From contig NW_022985567.1 of assembly GCF_010093815.1 (NCBI RefSeq), positions 707,367 through 771,366 on the forward strand: a stretch of DNA of 64,000 bases. The letters run 5' to 3'. Made by a program: the position numbers and the translations under genes. The notes under the pieces were generated by a model, which searched no databases, was not told the origin of the DNA, and saw only the letters and a list, made by a program, of their open reading frames with translations. Numbering within the stretch: position 1 is the first letter of the stretch; each line of letters starts with the position of its first letter. The DNA is from Pseudovirgaria hyperparasitica. Lineage: Eukaryota > Ascomycota > Dothideomycetes > Acrospermales > Acrospermaceae. Positions 33,310 to 44,671 of this stretch are shown here, one piece after another.

Positions 33310-36300
33310 TCACCCATAATTAAACGCATTCCGACACAACGGACACGCACTCCCCCCACTACTCTTAAACCACCTAAACAAGCACTGCCCATGATACGCA
33401 TTCCGACACGTCCCACACCGCTTCCCCGGCACACTGCGATCCGGCCCCACAACAGAATAGCAAATCGCACATTCGACATGGCCCTTCAGCACACCAACAA
33501 CATTCCGTCGAAACGCAATCAACCCATCGACGACACTGCCGCCCCCAAACGCAATCACACCCGCCGTGCTGCGCAGCCAGGCTTCCCAGCGCGCCTGTGT
33601 GACAGCGACGCGGGCGAGGCCCTCGACGGTAGCAGGCGCGAGGGGAAACGTGGGGGGCAGAGCGATGCGGATGGAGAGGGGCTGGTCGTCGAGGGTGTAG
33701 CTTGCGGAGAGCTCGCGGGCACGGGGGGAGACTTTGACGGCGAGGTGTTCTGCGGGGTCGGGGGTGGTTGTTGATTGGGCGGAGGCCCAGGCGATGACGT
33801 CTGCGAGGGCGGCGGCGATGACGGGCGGGGAGACGAAGCGTTCTGTCCAGGTGGAGAGGGCGAGGGAGGTTTGGCGGGAGGGCAGGGCGATGAACCAGGT
33901 TTTTGTGGGGCCGGGGAGGTGGGTGAGGGCGAGGTAGTAGAGGTGGGAGAGGAGGTGTTGGGCGTCGCGGGTGGGCGGGTCGGTTGTGTCTGGGGTGTAT
34001 GTTGTGATGTTGAGGGCGGAGATGTCGGTTGGTTTGCCGCGGGTGTGGCCGAGGAAGGAGACGGTGAGGTCGAGGAGGGCGGTGAGGGAGCCGTCGGTTT
34101 TGAGGTGTTCGGTATAGTCGGTTCGGACTTTGTGTGAGGCCGTGGGAAAGTGGTCGAAGATGAGGAGCCAGCTGAGTAGATATCCTCGGAGGGGTAAAGG
34201 GATGGAGCGTTCGAAGTCGGCGTCGGCGAGTGCAGTTGTGGTTGGAGCTTCGAGGATGAGGGATAGAAGCTCGTCAGGTAATTTTGCATCTTTCTTGTCG
34301 AGCGCGGCATCAAGGGAGATTTGTTCCTGGGCTGCTGGTATATGTTTGTGTAGAATATCCCAGGCGGTCTTTTGTACCGGGCTGGATTGGACATATAGCA
34401 AAGGATATAGCTCTGAAGGGTCGTCAATATGCTTCAGTGAAAGCGTGGAGATGCGACGCGCGAGCAGCTGGTTGACAACCCGCAGAGGCTGGTGGAAATC
34501 GTCGGGTATATGTTGTGAATTCTTGAGAAGGTTAATCAATCCTCTGGCTTCATCGTCTTCGGCATCCTTGAGGGCGTCTAAAAGGTCGTCATTTGGGTCT
34601 TCATCCTTGGACAATGCCTGCAGCGTTGCATAGAGTTTCAGTGTGGAATGCACAACAGGTATGTTGCTTTCCTGTCCATCTTGAGAGTCGATTTGTTCGA
34701 CTTTTGACCAGCAACCCGTGATGTAGGCAAGCGTTTCGGTCCAGTGGGATCCATACATGTCTTTCATGGCTGGCAGGAGAGCAGACAAAGCTCGACAGAT
34801 TTCGCTTTGCAAGAGAACCGGCAGCTTATCATCTTGAAGCCACGGAAGGATGTGCTTGATCAGGAATATTACCCTTTGCTTTGCGATTCTAATCGTCATG
34901 CCGTCTAGGTGCTGAAGCATAAGATTCAAGAGGTTCAACTGGACCATAGTCTCTTCGAGTTTGTTCTCAAGCTCCAGACCTGTCAAATCAGCCACTATCT
35001 CATTACATGCTCTTTCCACCACCTTAGATGAGGCGAGGGGAGTTCTATAGCCAGTAAGATAGGCAGCTGTCCTGATAGCATTTTCGCTCTTTCGAAAGCT
35101 CTTCCAAGTAGTCTCGATCGTGTCGGTCTTTTTCATCTGCCAGCCGTGCAATTCGATGAGCTCAGCCGTCACAATGCTGTAAGCACTTCCGTTGTACAGC
35201 GCAGCTGGGCTCGATCCGGTGGACGCCTGCAGGAAGTTTTCCAAGGCTGAATGGACGAATGAATAGTCAGTAACCATCGTGTCATCCGCCCACCAATCGC
35301 TAGACTTTTGTAGCCAGCCATTGATGAGCGCCTGAGCGGCGGATACAAACTCGAGCGCATCTGCTTCTATCTCAGCAGTGTAGACGTTCCAGAGATTGTT
35401 ACTTCCGACAATGCTCAGGTTGTCATTGGCGAGTAAGACAGTGAGCTGTAGCAACCCAAAGAGCGCGGCCTTGCCTTCAGGAGAAACGAAGTCCAGGAGG
35501 TCAGGAACTTGAAGCAGACCAACAAGATAGGCAGCGATTCTATAGGCGGAGGAAAATCCGTTGATGTCTCGCTGAGCTTCTTGACTCTTCACGTCATTGG
35601 ATGATGAACCCCGGACGAGATATACTGTCCCGCAAAGTGAGTTAGTGACAGCAAAAGGAGCCCTAGGCGCGATATTCAAGAACGGCTGCAGAGCTGCTTT
35701 CCACACATCCACAGGCGGGAACAGCTTCGACACAATTGCTTCGTTCTTGGAGCTTTCATCTGACAGTACCGTGGTCGCCAACTCTACTAGAGTCTCCACG
35801 GTAACGGACGTACTAGTAGCCTCTGATAGACCGCTTTGGATGACGTCAAAGACAGCATTCTTCGACGACGGGTCGGATGAGTCTTGAGTCAAGAGCGCCT
35901 GTATAGAAGCACTGACCGACGAAGCTTCCTGCGCAACATGCTCGTCGGCAGATTCACCAAGAAGCAGCAAAGAACGGAGTAAGTTTGTGCCTTCACCAGT
36001 CGGCACAAATTCGCGTAGCATTGCAGGACTTTGTCTCGCGACCTGGTCGATGGCGTGAAGAGCCCCAAGGGATGTGTCTCTCATGGAAAGCCCTTTGGTC
36101 ATTTCAATTAGCATTTCTTCAGTTGTAGACGGAGCAAGGAGTCTTCGTGCTTGGCGCAGTATACGACCAAATGGCGCCCAGTCCGTGTCACTCCGTAGAA
36201 TAGTCTTCAGTCGGCCAGAAATGAAGTTTTGGAGATTGGTATCTGATGTTGCGAGCGCGAAATCGGGTGGCATATCGGATGAGCTCAGAAGCTCCTCGAT

Positions 36301-38307
36301 GGCAGAGGCATTCGAGGGTGATTCTGCATCTGCGGTAATCGTTTCGACGGTCGACTTCCAGGCTTTTGCGAATTGGCTACTATCCTTGGCAAGGTATAGT
36401 ATGGCAATAAGATGAGATGATGATGGAGAGAGAACTAATGACGGAAGATCCTCTGCAATGAAATTATCCAGCTCCTGCAAGATGTCTTTTCGTGCTACAT
36501 GTGATGAGAACCGGAGTAAGTATGCGATAGCCGCGGCAGCACAATATGGCTTTCCGTTTCGCGATTTCAACAATGCTGTCGATTCTCTCACCAATCCCAC
36601 AGCTGTACTTTTGAAACCATCGAAGAGGGCGCTGGAATTTGAGCCCTTGAGGCATCCTGCATGGACAGTAGCCCACCTACGAGCCCAGTCTGACACGGCA
36701 TCCTGCGAACGCTCATACTCCTTGGACTGCTCAGGCGCCGAGGCTTTGATGGCATCCACGAGCTCCCGAGTTATAACTGGCCAGTGCCGGTTTAAGATCT
36801 CGGACATGGGCGCTTGTTCTGTGATCTTTGATATGACTGAAGCGGCTTGTGGTCCTGGAATTGCCCACTCGACGCTATCTGGGGTAGGATTCACATATTG
36901 GGAAACAAGAGGAAGCACCATCTCTTGCAAAATAGTTTCTTGGTCTGCACTGTCCAATGCGGCTGTAATCCGGACTGCTGATCTCACATATGCTTCATAT
37001 GCGCTTCCAATATTCATACGGGGCTCATCCTTTTTGATTATGCCGCTATGTATGGATGAGAGTAGATCTTTTACATCTGCTGGGGTCTTGGGTAAAACTG
37101 CCTGGGGAACGGCCTCTAGGAAATCGGGAATAGCATTCCAATACTCTCGAGTTCCCATCTGACTCCCGCGCTTCAGAAAAGATCTAAGTCGATGTTCTGC
37201 AGACTTCTTCCCAGAATACTGCTCCGTCCATATCGTCGGGTATGCTCTGCTCATGGTAATGACTGCACCAATATAGTTGAGGGCCGAGCCAGTCTGATCA
37301 GAACCGAGGCCGTGGGAAAGCAGACACTTGCTCAAATGTTTCAGGTTCTGGGAGACGATGTCTGTTGACTTGTAAGCATGTAATGTCGCAACGATGTATA
37401 AACGTAGTCATATCAAACATACTTGGCTGCTTTGATTGACAGGTCCGGAGCAACCGAAGAGTCGATCGGCGTACGTGAGAATCTTTGTGGGAGATGAGAT
37501 CCCATAGCTTCTCGTTGCTCAAAACAGCATCATATTGCTCCTGTTGTTTCTTTGTGTCCTCCTCACTAAGCTCGTTCAGGAGATCCCCAATGACGCCTAT
37601 TGCAGCGGACACAACTCGAGCATATTTCGATTCCGCGTCATCTGGACTGACGGTACGCTCATCGCTCAGTGTCACAACAGTTTCATTCTCTATCACGTTA
37701 CGGCAATACTCTATCGTCGGGCCTTGAAACGCTTTGCGTACGTTGCGGAGCTTCTCAGGGGTAGTGAAGACCTGCGAAAAAGACTCTTGCGCGGCCTTTG
37801 TCACGGAGAGATCGTTGTCGTATAATCCTGACAGCCAGGCCCCCACGGCCTCGGGCATATATCTTGCTATGCGCTTACCGCACGCAGTAGATATCTGTCC
37901 CTGAACGGTATGGGCTAATTGACGCACCCTTCGTGAATTTTCAATGGATGTGCGGGGATATAATTTGATCTATTGAGTTGGCATTGGTTACTACATATAC
38001 GCGCATGAGACCTATGGAGGACACGCACCCATGCCTCCAGCGCTGCATCTTCTATCTCCTCGCCTGACGCGACATACGCCTGCAACTCCTCGAGCGCCTT
38101 TGCCTTGGTTGTGCTATCTTTCTTGGACAGGTTCTTGAAGGAAACGACAAGGTTCGCATTCGATATGCCAGACAGATTCGGAGGCTCGGTCACGTAAGAG
38201 AGAGGAGAGTATGCAGTTGCAAATGATGAGGCGCCAAAGCCGCCGCCGAAGCCTGCATTGGCAGCACGAGAGCTGCTCGCTTGAGACTTGAATTGTCTCT
38301 TGCTCAT
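33310..38307 (-). CDS. LTN1: E3 ubiquitin ligase listerin (ribosome quality control)
   Basis: Three exons on the minus strand, 38307..38029, 37969..37423 and 37361..33310, with introns of 59 and 61 bp, give 1625 aa (yeast Ltn1/Rkr1 about 1562). Listerin ubiquitinates nascent chains stuck on 60S subunits. The N-terminus has the family's MSKRQFKSQASSSRAAN start, a Gly/Phe stretch and LSKKDSTTKAKALEEL. A long HEAT-like helical body follows. The C-terminus is a RING variant: CAIC, then CGTC, YHGQCLFRWF and CPLC, with spacing C-C-C-C-H-C-C-C as in listerin, ending NAFNYG. The 3' third of the gene is much more GC-rich than the middle, with many G-rich codons near 33.6-34.1 kb. It is divergent from RAD3. 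Confidence 0.95.
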
Positions 38308-38705
38308 GGCGGGGTGCGTTGTGAGAACGAAGGGAGTAGTACGTCTAAACCAAGAGAGCGTGAGGAAATGGATAAAGAAAGCGAGGAATGAAAGGGAAGA
38401 AGAGTCAGGAAGATCGAAAGGTGTGAGGTCGCATGTAAACGGAAGTGAAGATGTCAGCGACCGAAAATGGTTTGCGGTGTCTATGACATATGCGGAGGGA
38501 CACCTAGGACCGAAAGTAGCTTAGCGTGGTGGCCAGAGCGCATGCTCGTAGGGCTGAACGAACGACCTAATTAGTGAACTTTTGATATCAACGCGCGATT
38601 GGGGAGGCAACAGCACATCTTCTGTTCATCTTCGACCGGGTCCATAGCAGATTCACAAACACAATCATCTGCAGGTCGAGCAGCAGGCCTGCTTGTCTTT
38701 GCAAG

Positions 38706-41134
38706 ATGAGATTCTTCATAGAGTGCGGCCTCCTTCGATGACTTCTTTTTGTCACGTTTCCTGAGCTAAAGTGTCCCCTAGTCAGCTGGAAGTGCTCTTC
38801 CCATATCCAAGGATATATCCAGAGCAATATGCCTACATGTGCGATCTCAAAAAGACGCTGGATTCGTCTGGACACTGCGTTCTGGAGATGCCTTCGGGTA
38901 CTGGCAAGACGGTCTCGCTGCTCTCGCTGATTATTGCGTATCAGCAGCATTACCCAGAGGCCAGGAAGCTCATATATTGCTCCCGTACCATGTCCGAGAT
39001 TGAAAAGGCGCTCGCAGAGCTGAAGGCCCTTATGAAGTACCGCACAGAACAGCTCGGCTACGAGGAAGAATTCCGTGCTGTCGGCTTGTCTAGTCGCAAG
39101 AACTTGTGTCTCCATCCATCGGTCAAGCGTGAGAAAAGTGGATCCGTTGTTGACGCCCGCTGTCGTAGCCTGACGGCTGGCTTTGTCAAGGAAAAGAAAG
39201 AGCGCGGGGAAGACGTAGATCTCTGCATATATCACGAAAACTTGGATCTTCTTGAGCCTTCCAATCTGATTCCGACTGGCGTTTGGACCATTGACGGCCT
39301 CTTGCGCTACGGCGAGGACAAGAAACAGTGTCCCTACTTCACAGCGCGACGCATGATGCAATTCTGCAACGTGATCATCTACTCATACCATTATCTGCTA
39401 GATCCCAAGATCGCCGAGCGTGTCTCGAAGGAGTTCTCCAAGGATTGTATAGTTGTCTTTGATGAAGCCCACAACATCGACAATGTTTGCATTGAGTCAC
39501 TAAGCATCGATATAACGGAAGACTCGTTGCGGAAAGCAACACGAGGTGCGAACAATCTGGACAGGAAGATTACTGAAATGAAGTCGACAGACGCAGCGAA
39601 GCTACAGAACGAATACGCAAAGCTAGTAGAAGGGCTCCGGGATGCCGGCGAACAGAGAGACGAAGGTGCTTTCATGGCCAACCCTGCACTGCCAGACGAT
39701 CTCCTCAAAGAAGCCGTGCCTGGAAACATCCGGCGAGCAGAGCACTTTGTATCCTTCCTCAAACGCTTCATAGAGTATCTCAAGACGCGTATGAAAGTCC
39801 ACCACGTAATATCAGAGACGCCGCCCTCCTTCCTCCAACACCTCAAAGAGCTCACCTTCATCGAGAAGAAGCCCCTCAGATTCTGCGCCGAACGCCTCAC
39901 CTCCCTCGTCCGCACGCTCGAACTCACAAACATCGAAGACTACAAACCACTCCAAGAAGTCGCCACATTCGCAACCCTCGTGGCCACCTACGACACCGGC
40001 TTCGTCCTCATCCTCGAGCCCTACGAAAGCGAAACCGCCCAAGTCCCCAACCCGATCCTCCACTTCACCTGCCTCGACGCCGCCATCGCCATCAAGCCCG
40101 TCTTCGACCGCTTCAGCTCCGTCATCATCACCTCCGGCACCATCTCCCCACTCGAAATGTACCCGCGCATGCTCGGCTTCACCGCCGTCGTCCAAGAATC
40201 CTACACCATGACCCTCGCCCGCAAATCCTTCCTCCCCATGATCGTCACCCGCGGCAGCGACCAAGGCACCATCTCCTCGGGCTTCCAGATCCGCAACGAC
40301 CCCTCCGTGGTGCGCAACTACGGCAACCTCCTCACCGAATTCTGCAAACTCACCCCGGACGGCCTCGTCGTCTTCTTCCCCTCCTACCTCTACATGGAAT
40401 CCATCATCTCCATGTGGCAGGGCATGGCCATCCTCGACACCGTCTGGAAGCACAAGCTCATCCTCGTCGAGACCCCCGACTCCCAGGAAACCGCCCTCGC
40501 CCTCGAGACCTTCCGCGCCGCCTGCTCCAACGGCCGCGGAGCGGTCCTCCTCTGCGTCGCCCGCGGTAAAGTCAGCGAGGGCATCGACTTCGACCACCAC
40601 TACGGCCGCACCGTCCTCTGCATCGGCGTCCCGTTCCAGTACACCGAGTCGCGCATCCTCAAGGCGCGCCTCCAGTTCATGCGCGAGAATTACAACATCC
40701 GCGAGTCCGACTTTCTCTCCTTTGACGCCATGCGCCACGCCGCGCAGTGTCTCGGCCGTGTGCTCCGCGGCAAGGACGACTACGGCATCATGGTGCTTGC
40801 TGATCGCCGCTTTCAGAAGAAGCGCGCGCAGTTGCCGAAATGGATTAATCAGGCGCTGCCTGAGGCGGAGACGAATCTGAGTGTCGATCAGGCGACTGCG
40901 GTGGCGAAGCGGTTTCTGCGTGATATGAGTGTGCCGTTTGATGGGCGGTTTCAGGAGGGCGTGAGTACGTGGAGTAAGGCGGATTTGCTGCGGCATAAGG
41001 CCAAGGTTGAGGAGGATGAGTTGCGGGTGTTGAGGGCGGAGCGGGAGGATGTTGATATGGGGGGTGGGGATGGGGGTGGTGATGATGGGTTCGATGAGGT
41101 GGATGAGGATGCGTTGGCGGAGATGGACCTGTGA
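38706..41134 (+). CDS. RAD3: TFIIH helicase XPD/Rad3
   Basis: Two exons, 38706..38722 and 38782..41134, give 789 aa (yeast Rad3 778). The 17-nt first exon encodes MRFFI plus two bases and joins across a 59-bp intron to give MRFFIDQLEVLFPYPRIYPEQY, matching the family N-terminus. It is the 5'-3' DNA helicase of TFIIH, needed for transcription initiation and nucleotide excision repair. It shows Walker A PSGTGKT with Lys48, four iron-sulfur cysteines (in KNLCLH, DARCRS, VDLCIYH and KKQCPYF), the DEAH box FDEAHNID, and helicase motif VI QCLGRVLRGKDDYG. The C-terminal tail is acidic and Gly-rich. Codon third positions become strongly C-rich after about 39.8 kb. This gives a long open frame on the opposite strand, which I reject. 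Confidence 0.97.
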
Positions 41135-41505
41135 GGTTCGATAAAGGCATGGTTGATCCTAGAAGCAGTAATAAAAATGGGAATACATCAACACCATGAG
41201 ACGCATATTTAACCAAGACAATCAGTGACGTACACAGCATAATGCACTCCCAAAAGGTCGTGTTGAGGCTAGGACAGTTAAGGGTATATTCTGACTGACT
41301 GATCACTGCGAACGAGATACTCCCAAACCAGGCAAGCCCTCCCATCAAGGCTCGCTCACATGCTCTGCTACACAGCAAAACTTCATCATCAGCCAGTGTA
41401 CAAATCGTACACGCACATACACGACGCTCCTTTATGTATCCCGCGCACCAATGCAAAGAACGCTAATTCGACGCAAATGCAGCAACGCCCACCAACGACG
41501 CATCA
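41135..41505. other. Short convergent spacer, RAD3 and NIPA
   Basis: 371 bp between two 3' ends. It is A/T-richer than the flanking coding sequence. No feature is recognised. Confidence 0.5.
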
Positions 41506-43607
41506 TCACAAAAACGCCCTCGACGCGCCCCCTTTCTCCAAATCATCACCGTCATCACTGTCATCAGGGTCATGAGTAGTAGGCGTATCTCTTGATCGAC
41601 TCGGGCCCGAAGCGCCCGTGTCACCGCGTGGTCTGACAAACGAGACCGGAGACACGGCCTCAACCGGTTCGTCAAATTCGGTGTCGGAGTAGTGTTGCGG
41701 CGGTGGGGGCGGCTGCTGCTGCTCCGACGACCGCGTCTCCTGGAGAGTGAGTAGATGGCGACTGTCGCCCTTGACGAGTCCGAGACGCTCTTCTTCGGTT
41801 GCGGCGCGGTCGCTTCGGCGGGGGCCTTTGTTGCTGCCGAAGCTGAAATGGCTCTTTGCCGTGTCTGGACGCGAGCTGGCGTCGCTTGTGGCTCGGCCTC
41901 TGTGGAAGACGTTTTGGAAGGAGAATTGGCGTCTCGCGCCGTGGGCGGGCGGCCTTGGTGGCTCGAGATGGGAGCCAGAGGTGGAGTGCGGCTGGTCGAT
42001 ATCAGATGACCAGTGTATCGTCGTCTCATGAGGCTTATAGCTCGTGTCGATGCTGTCCTGTGGTACCTTCCTAAGACCTGTTGGGAGCCCGTAGACGTGG
42101 TCGTCTGTGCCATCAAATGACCTCTGAGCAGCACCCTCGGGCGATAGTCCCTCCATAGCCATGCCGTGAGGCTCTTCTGGAAGAGGCTTGTCGGTGTTCT
42201 TACGAGAACCACGGAGTCGTGCGAAAAAGCCAGGATGCAAATTCTCTTCGTCGCTCTGATCGCCGTCTGCTGGAAAGTGTGTCATTCCTAGAGGTGGATG
42301 AATGGTCTTCTGGCGTCTTAGAGACGGTTGTCCGGATTCCATAACAGTTCTGCGTCGTCGTAGGCCATCAAATTCGACCTGCTCATTCTCTCCAATTGGT
42401 CGCATGTGTTCCTCACGCAGTTTTTCTGCTTCTTCGATTTGTCGTTTCGTCCGTGCGGACGAGATGGCACGCACAATAGCGCCACCTCCACGGATCGTAT
42501 CAGCTCTTGGCTCATATTCTGGCTCGGCTTGCTCCGCAACCGTCCGAACCTGGTCAAGATCTCCTTTGAAGACAGCGGTATCTGGTACATCCTTGGCTGA
42601 TTTCGACAGCTGCAGGAGAATAACACCTGTACATATCTGGAGAAAGCCCATTATGACTGTGGCTATCGTTGCTGGGGTGCCTTTGAAACCCTGGAACAAT
42701 ATTGCAGAAGTGACGATGGTGGCACTCGTGAAGAAGACGTAATATGTCGGTGTCACTAGAGCTGCGTTGAAGAGATTCAATGCTTTCTAGTCGAGGTTAG
42801 TGGACGGCACCCTTGGAACTTTCGGGATAGACTTACGTTGAGATAGATGATTTCTGTAAGTAGTGTCGTTATCACAAAGACAAGTACAATGTATAGAAAC
42901 CACTGGTTAAACTGAGGCTTCCCCTGAATCTGAGCAATGATGGCAGCACCCAGCCCCTGGGTAGCTACAACACTCAGACCGCCGATCAGACTGCAGATGC
43001 TGAGATATACCATCATTGATTTCTTTCCATAGCGAGGACCAGCCCAAAGCGCTATGAAGACGCAACCAATAATAACGACTCCTGTGTAAGTCAAGAATCC
43101 GGGCGTAACCACAAGCTTTTTCATGTCTTGGATATTGGCTACGGCAGACTGTTCTGGCGCATTGATCACAATGACAACGGAACCAACAATGCAATTGAAA
43201 CATCCGACCTTGCCAACAAAGCTCAAGCGCTCCTTCAGGAATATAGCAGACAGGATAGTGGTGATGACGACTGAGAGCGCACCAAGAGGCGTTACCAGTA
43301 TTGCGTCGACGAAAGCGTATGCGACAAAGTTGCAGACTTCTCCAATAATCATCAGTATCATGCCACTCCACCAATACCAATTCTTGAGGTAGCCATAGCC
43401 TTCTCCTGCTTCTTCATTGTACTTGGCATTCGCTTTTAGCAATCCGAGCTTTTTCAAGACAAAGGACACTCCAATGAAGACGCCAGATGCTATGGCCAGA
43501 ATGATTCCAACGACCTTGAATATCGGAGGCCTTGTTGACGAGGCTGAAGAACCCCCAGATCTTGCGATCAGCTCATGTGCGTGAGTTAATATTTCCAAGG
43601 TAGACAT
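41506..43607 (-). CDS. NIPA-family magnesium transporter with long cytosolic tail
   Basis: Two exons on the minus strand, 43607..42837 and 42786..41506, are joined by a 50-bp intron and give 683 aa. The N-terminal 340 residues hold about nine membrane helices typical of NIPA/SPICT Mg2+ transporters (DUF803). Conserved blocks are FVLKKLGLLKAN, WWSGMILMIIGEVCNFVAYAF, LVTPLGALSVVI and LNLFNAALVTPTYYVFFTS, the last made continuous by the splice (YLN|KALNLF). About 340 further residues form a charged, disordered tail with RRR, KTIHPP and poly-Gln/Pro (QQQPPPPPQ) stretches. Fungal relatives commonly have such tails. It probably acts in the plasma or endosomal membrane. It is divergent from COG4. 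Confidence 0.92.
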
Positions 43608-44671
43608 GGCGTGGTCGAAGAGTGTAGGAATTGTGAAGATTGAAGGTGTGCAGGCTCAAGGCGCAGCTCGTGCATGCGCCAGAAGGGAATAAGAAGTTTC
43701 AATAGACTTGTGAAACCGACATTGGGTGCGCGAGGCCTATATGACGTTGTGGGACAGGTGAAGTCGGACAAGGCTACGGCAGCCTTGTGGTTACGGTCGA
43801 GGCCCGAGGATAGGTGTATTTGGATATAGCGAAGCGATCGAGGAGGTACGTAGGTAGACAGTGCGATCAGGTATGTATTGTAGTATCGTAGAAATGCTTC
43901 CTTTGTTTGTTCTGGGACAATCTTCGAACGAATTGCGAAAAAGCCAAGGATTGGGAGCCAAGAAGGAAGTTTGTTTTGTCGGTTGCGGGGGAGATGTACA
44001 GACAGACTGACTATAGGTCTAATGTCGAGGAAGACTCGAGGAGGAGGATGATATGCAAGCTGAATAACAGAGGCAAGACTGAAAGATAGAACAGACTGCG
44101 TGGTGGAGAGAGAGAATGCTGAAGGAGGAGAAAAGGCAGAGGAGAGGAGAGGAAAAGAGAGGCGAAAGTGGTGGAGGTCTTTCAGGCGCTTTGAGTGCTT
44201 TGTGATGGGTTGAATGGATGAATGGATGGATGGATGGCATGGATGGGAGGCCTGGGCTGTTCTTGGGCTGTCTTAGGCTGTCCCGGGCTGCAGTCCCCGC
44301 CCACTTAGCTGCCCTACCCGCCCGGACACAGCTGGATTAGTGGGTGTGGCCGCCTGTTCAGTTTCGTTTTAGCGGGCGACCCCACCAAAACCTGCAAAGC
44401 TCAGCTGCTCCCTTGTCCCCTGTCCCTCCGCGCGTCAGAGTCTTGGCATCCGCTCCCGATTCCATGCAGTGTATTATGCATCTCGCTTGTTCAACAACAC
44501 CCCCACAACGCAGCCTGCTCAGCCTCCTGGCCAGACAACGACGACGCCAAAGACGACGAGGACGACGACGACAACTCTACCACCATTCACAGTCTCGCCT
44601 GCTCTACTCAGCCTTCTGATGCTATTCGTACTTGTTGCCACTACTTAGCGTAGCTGCAGTGCTGGCTGCTC
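43608..44671. other. Divergent promoter region, NIPA and COG4
   Basis: 1,064 bp between two start codons. It includes a GGAT/GAAT microsatellite (about 44211-44248) and TTAGGCTGTC/GGGCTGTC near-repeats around 44256-44293. No other gene is supported. Confidence 0.55.

Noticed and set aside
33555-34427. 290-codon Pro/Ser-rich frame overlapping LTN1 on the same strand
   Set aside because: A shifted-frame shadow of the LTN1 C-terminal part, which carries the conserved sequence.
39812-40996. 394-codon open frame opposite RAD3
   Set aside because: Same cause: C-rich third codon positions of RAD3 keep the opposite strand open. The composition is Asp/Gly/Glu-rich with no motif.
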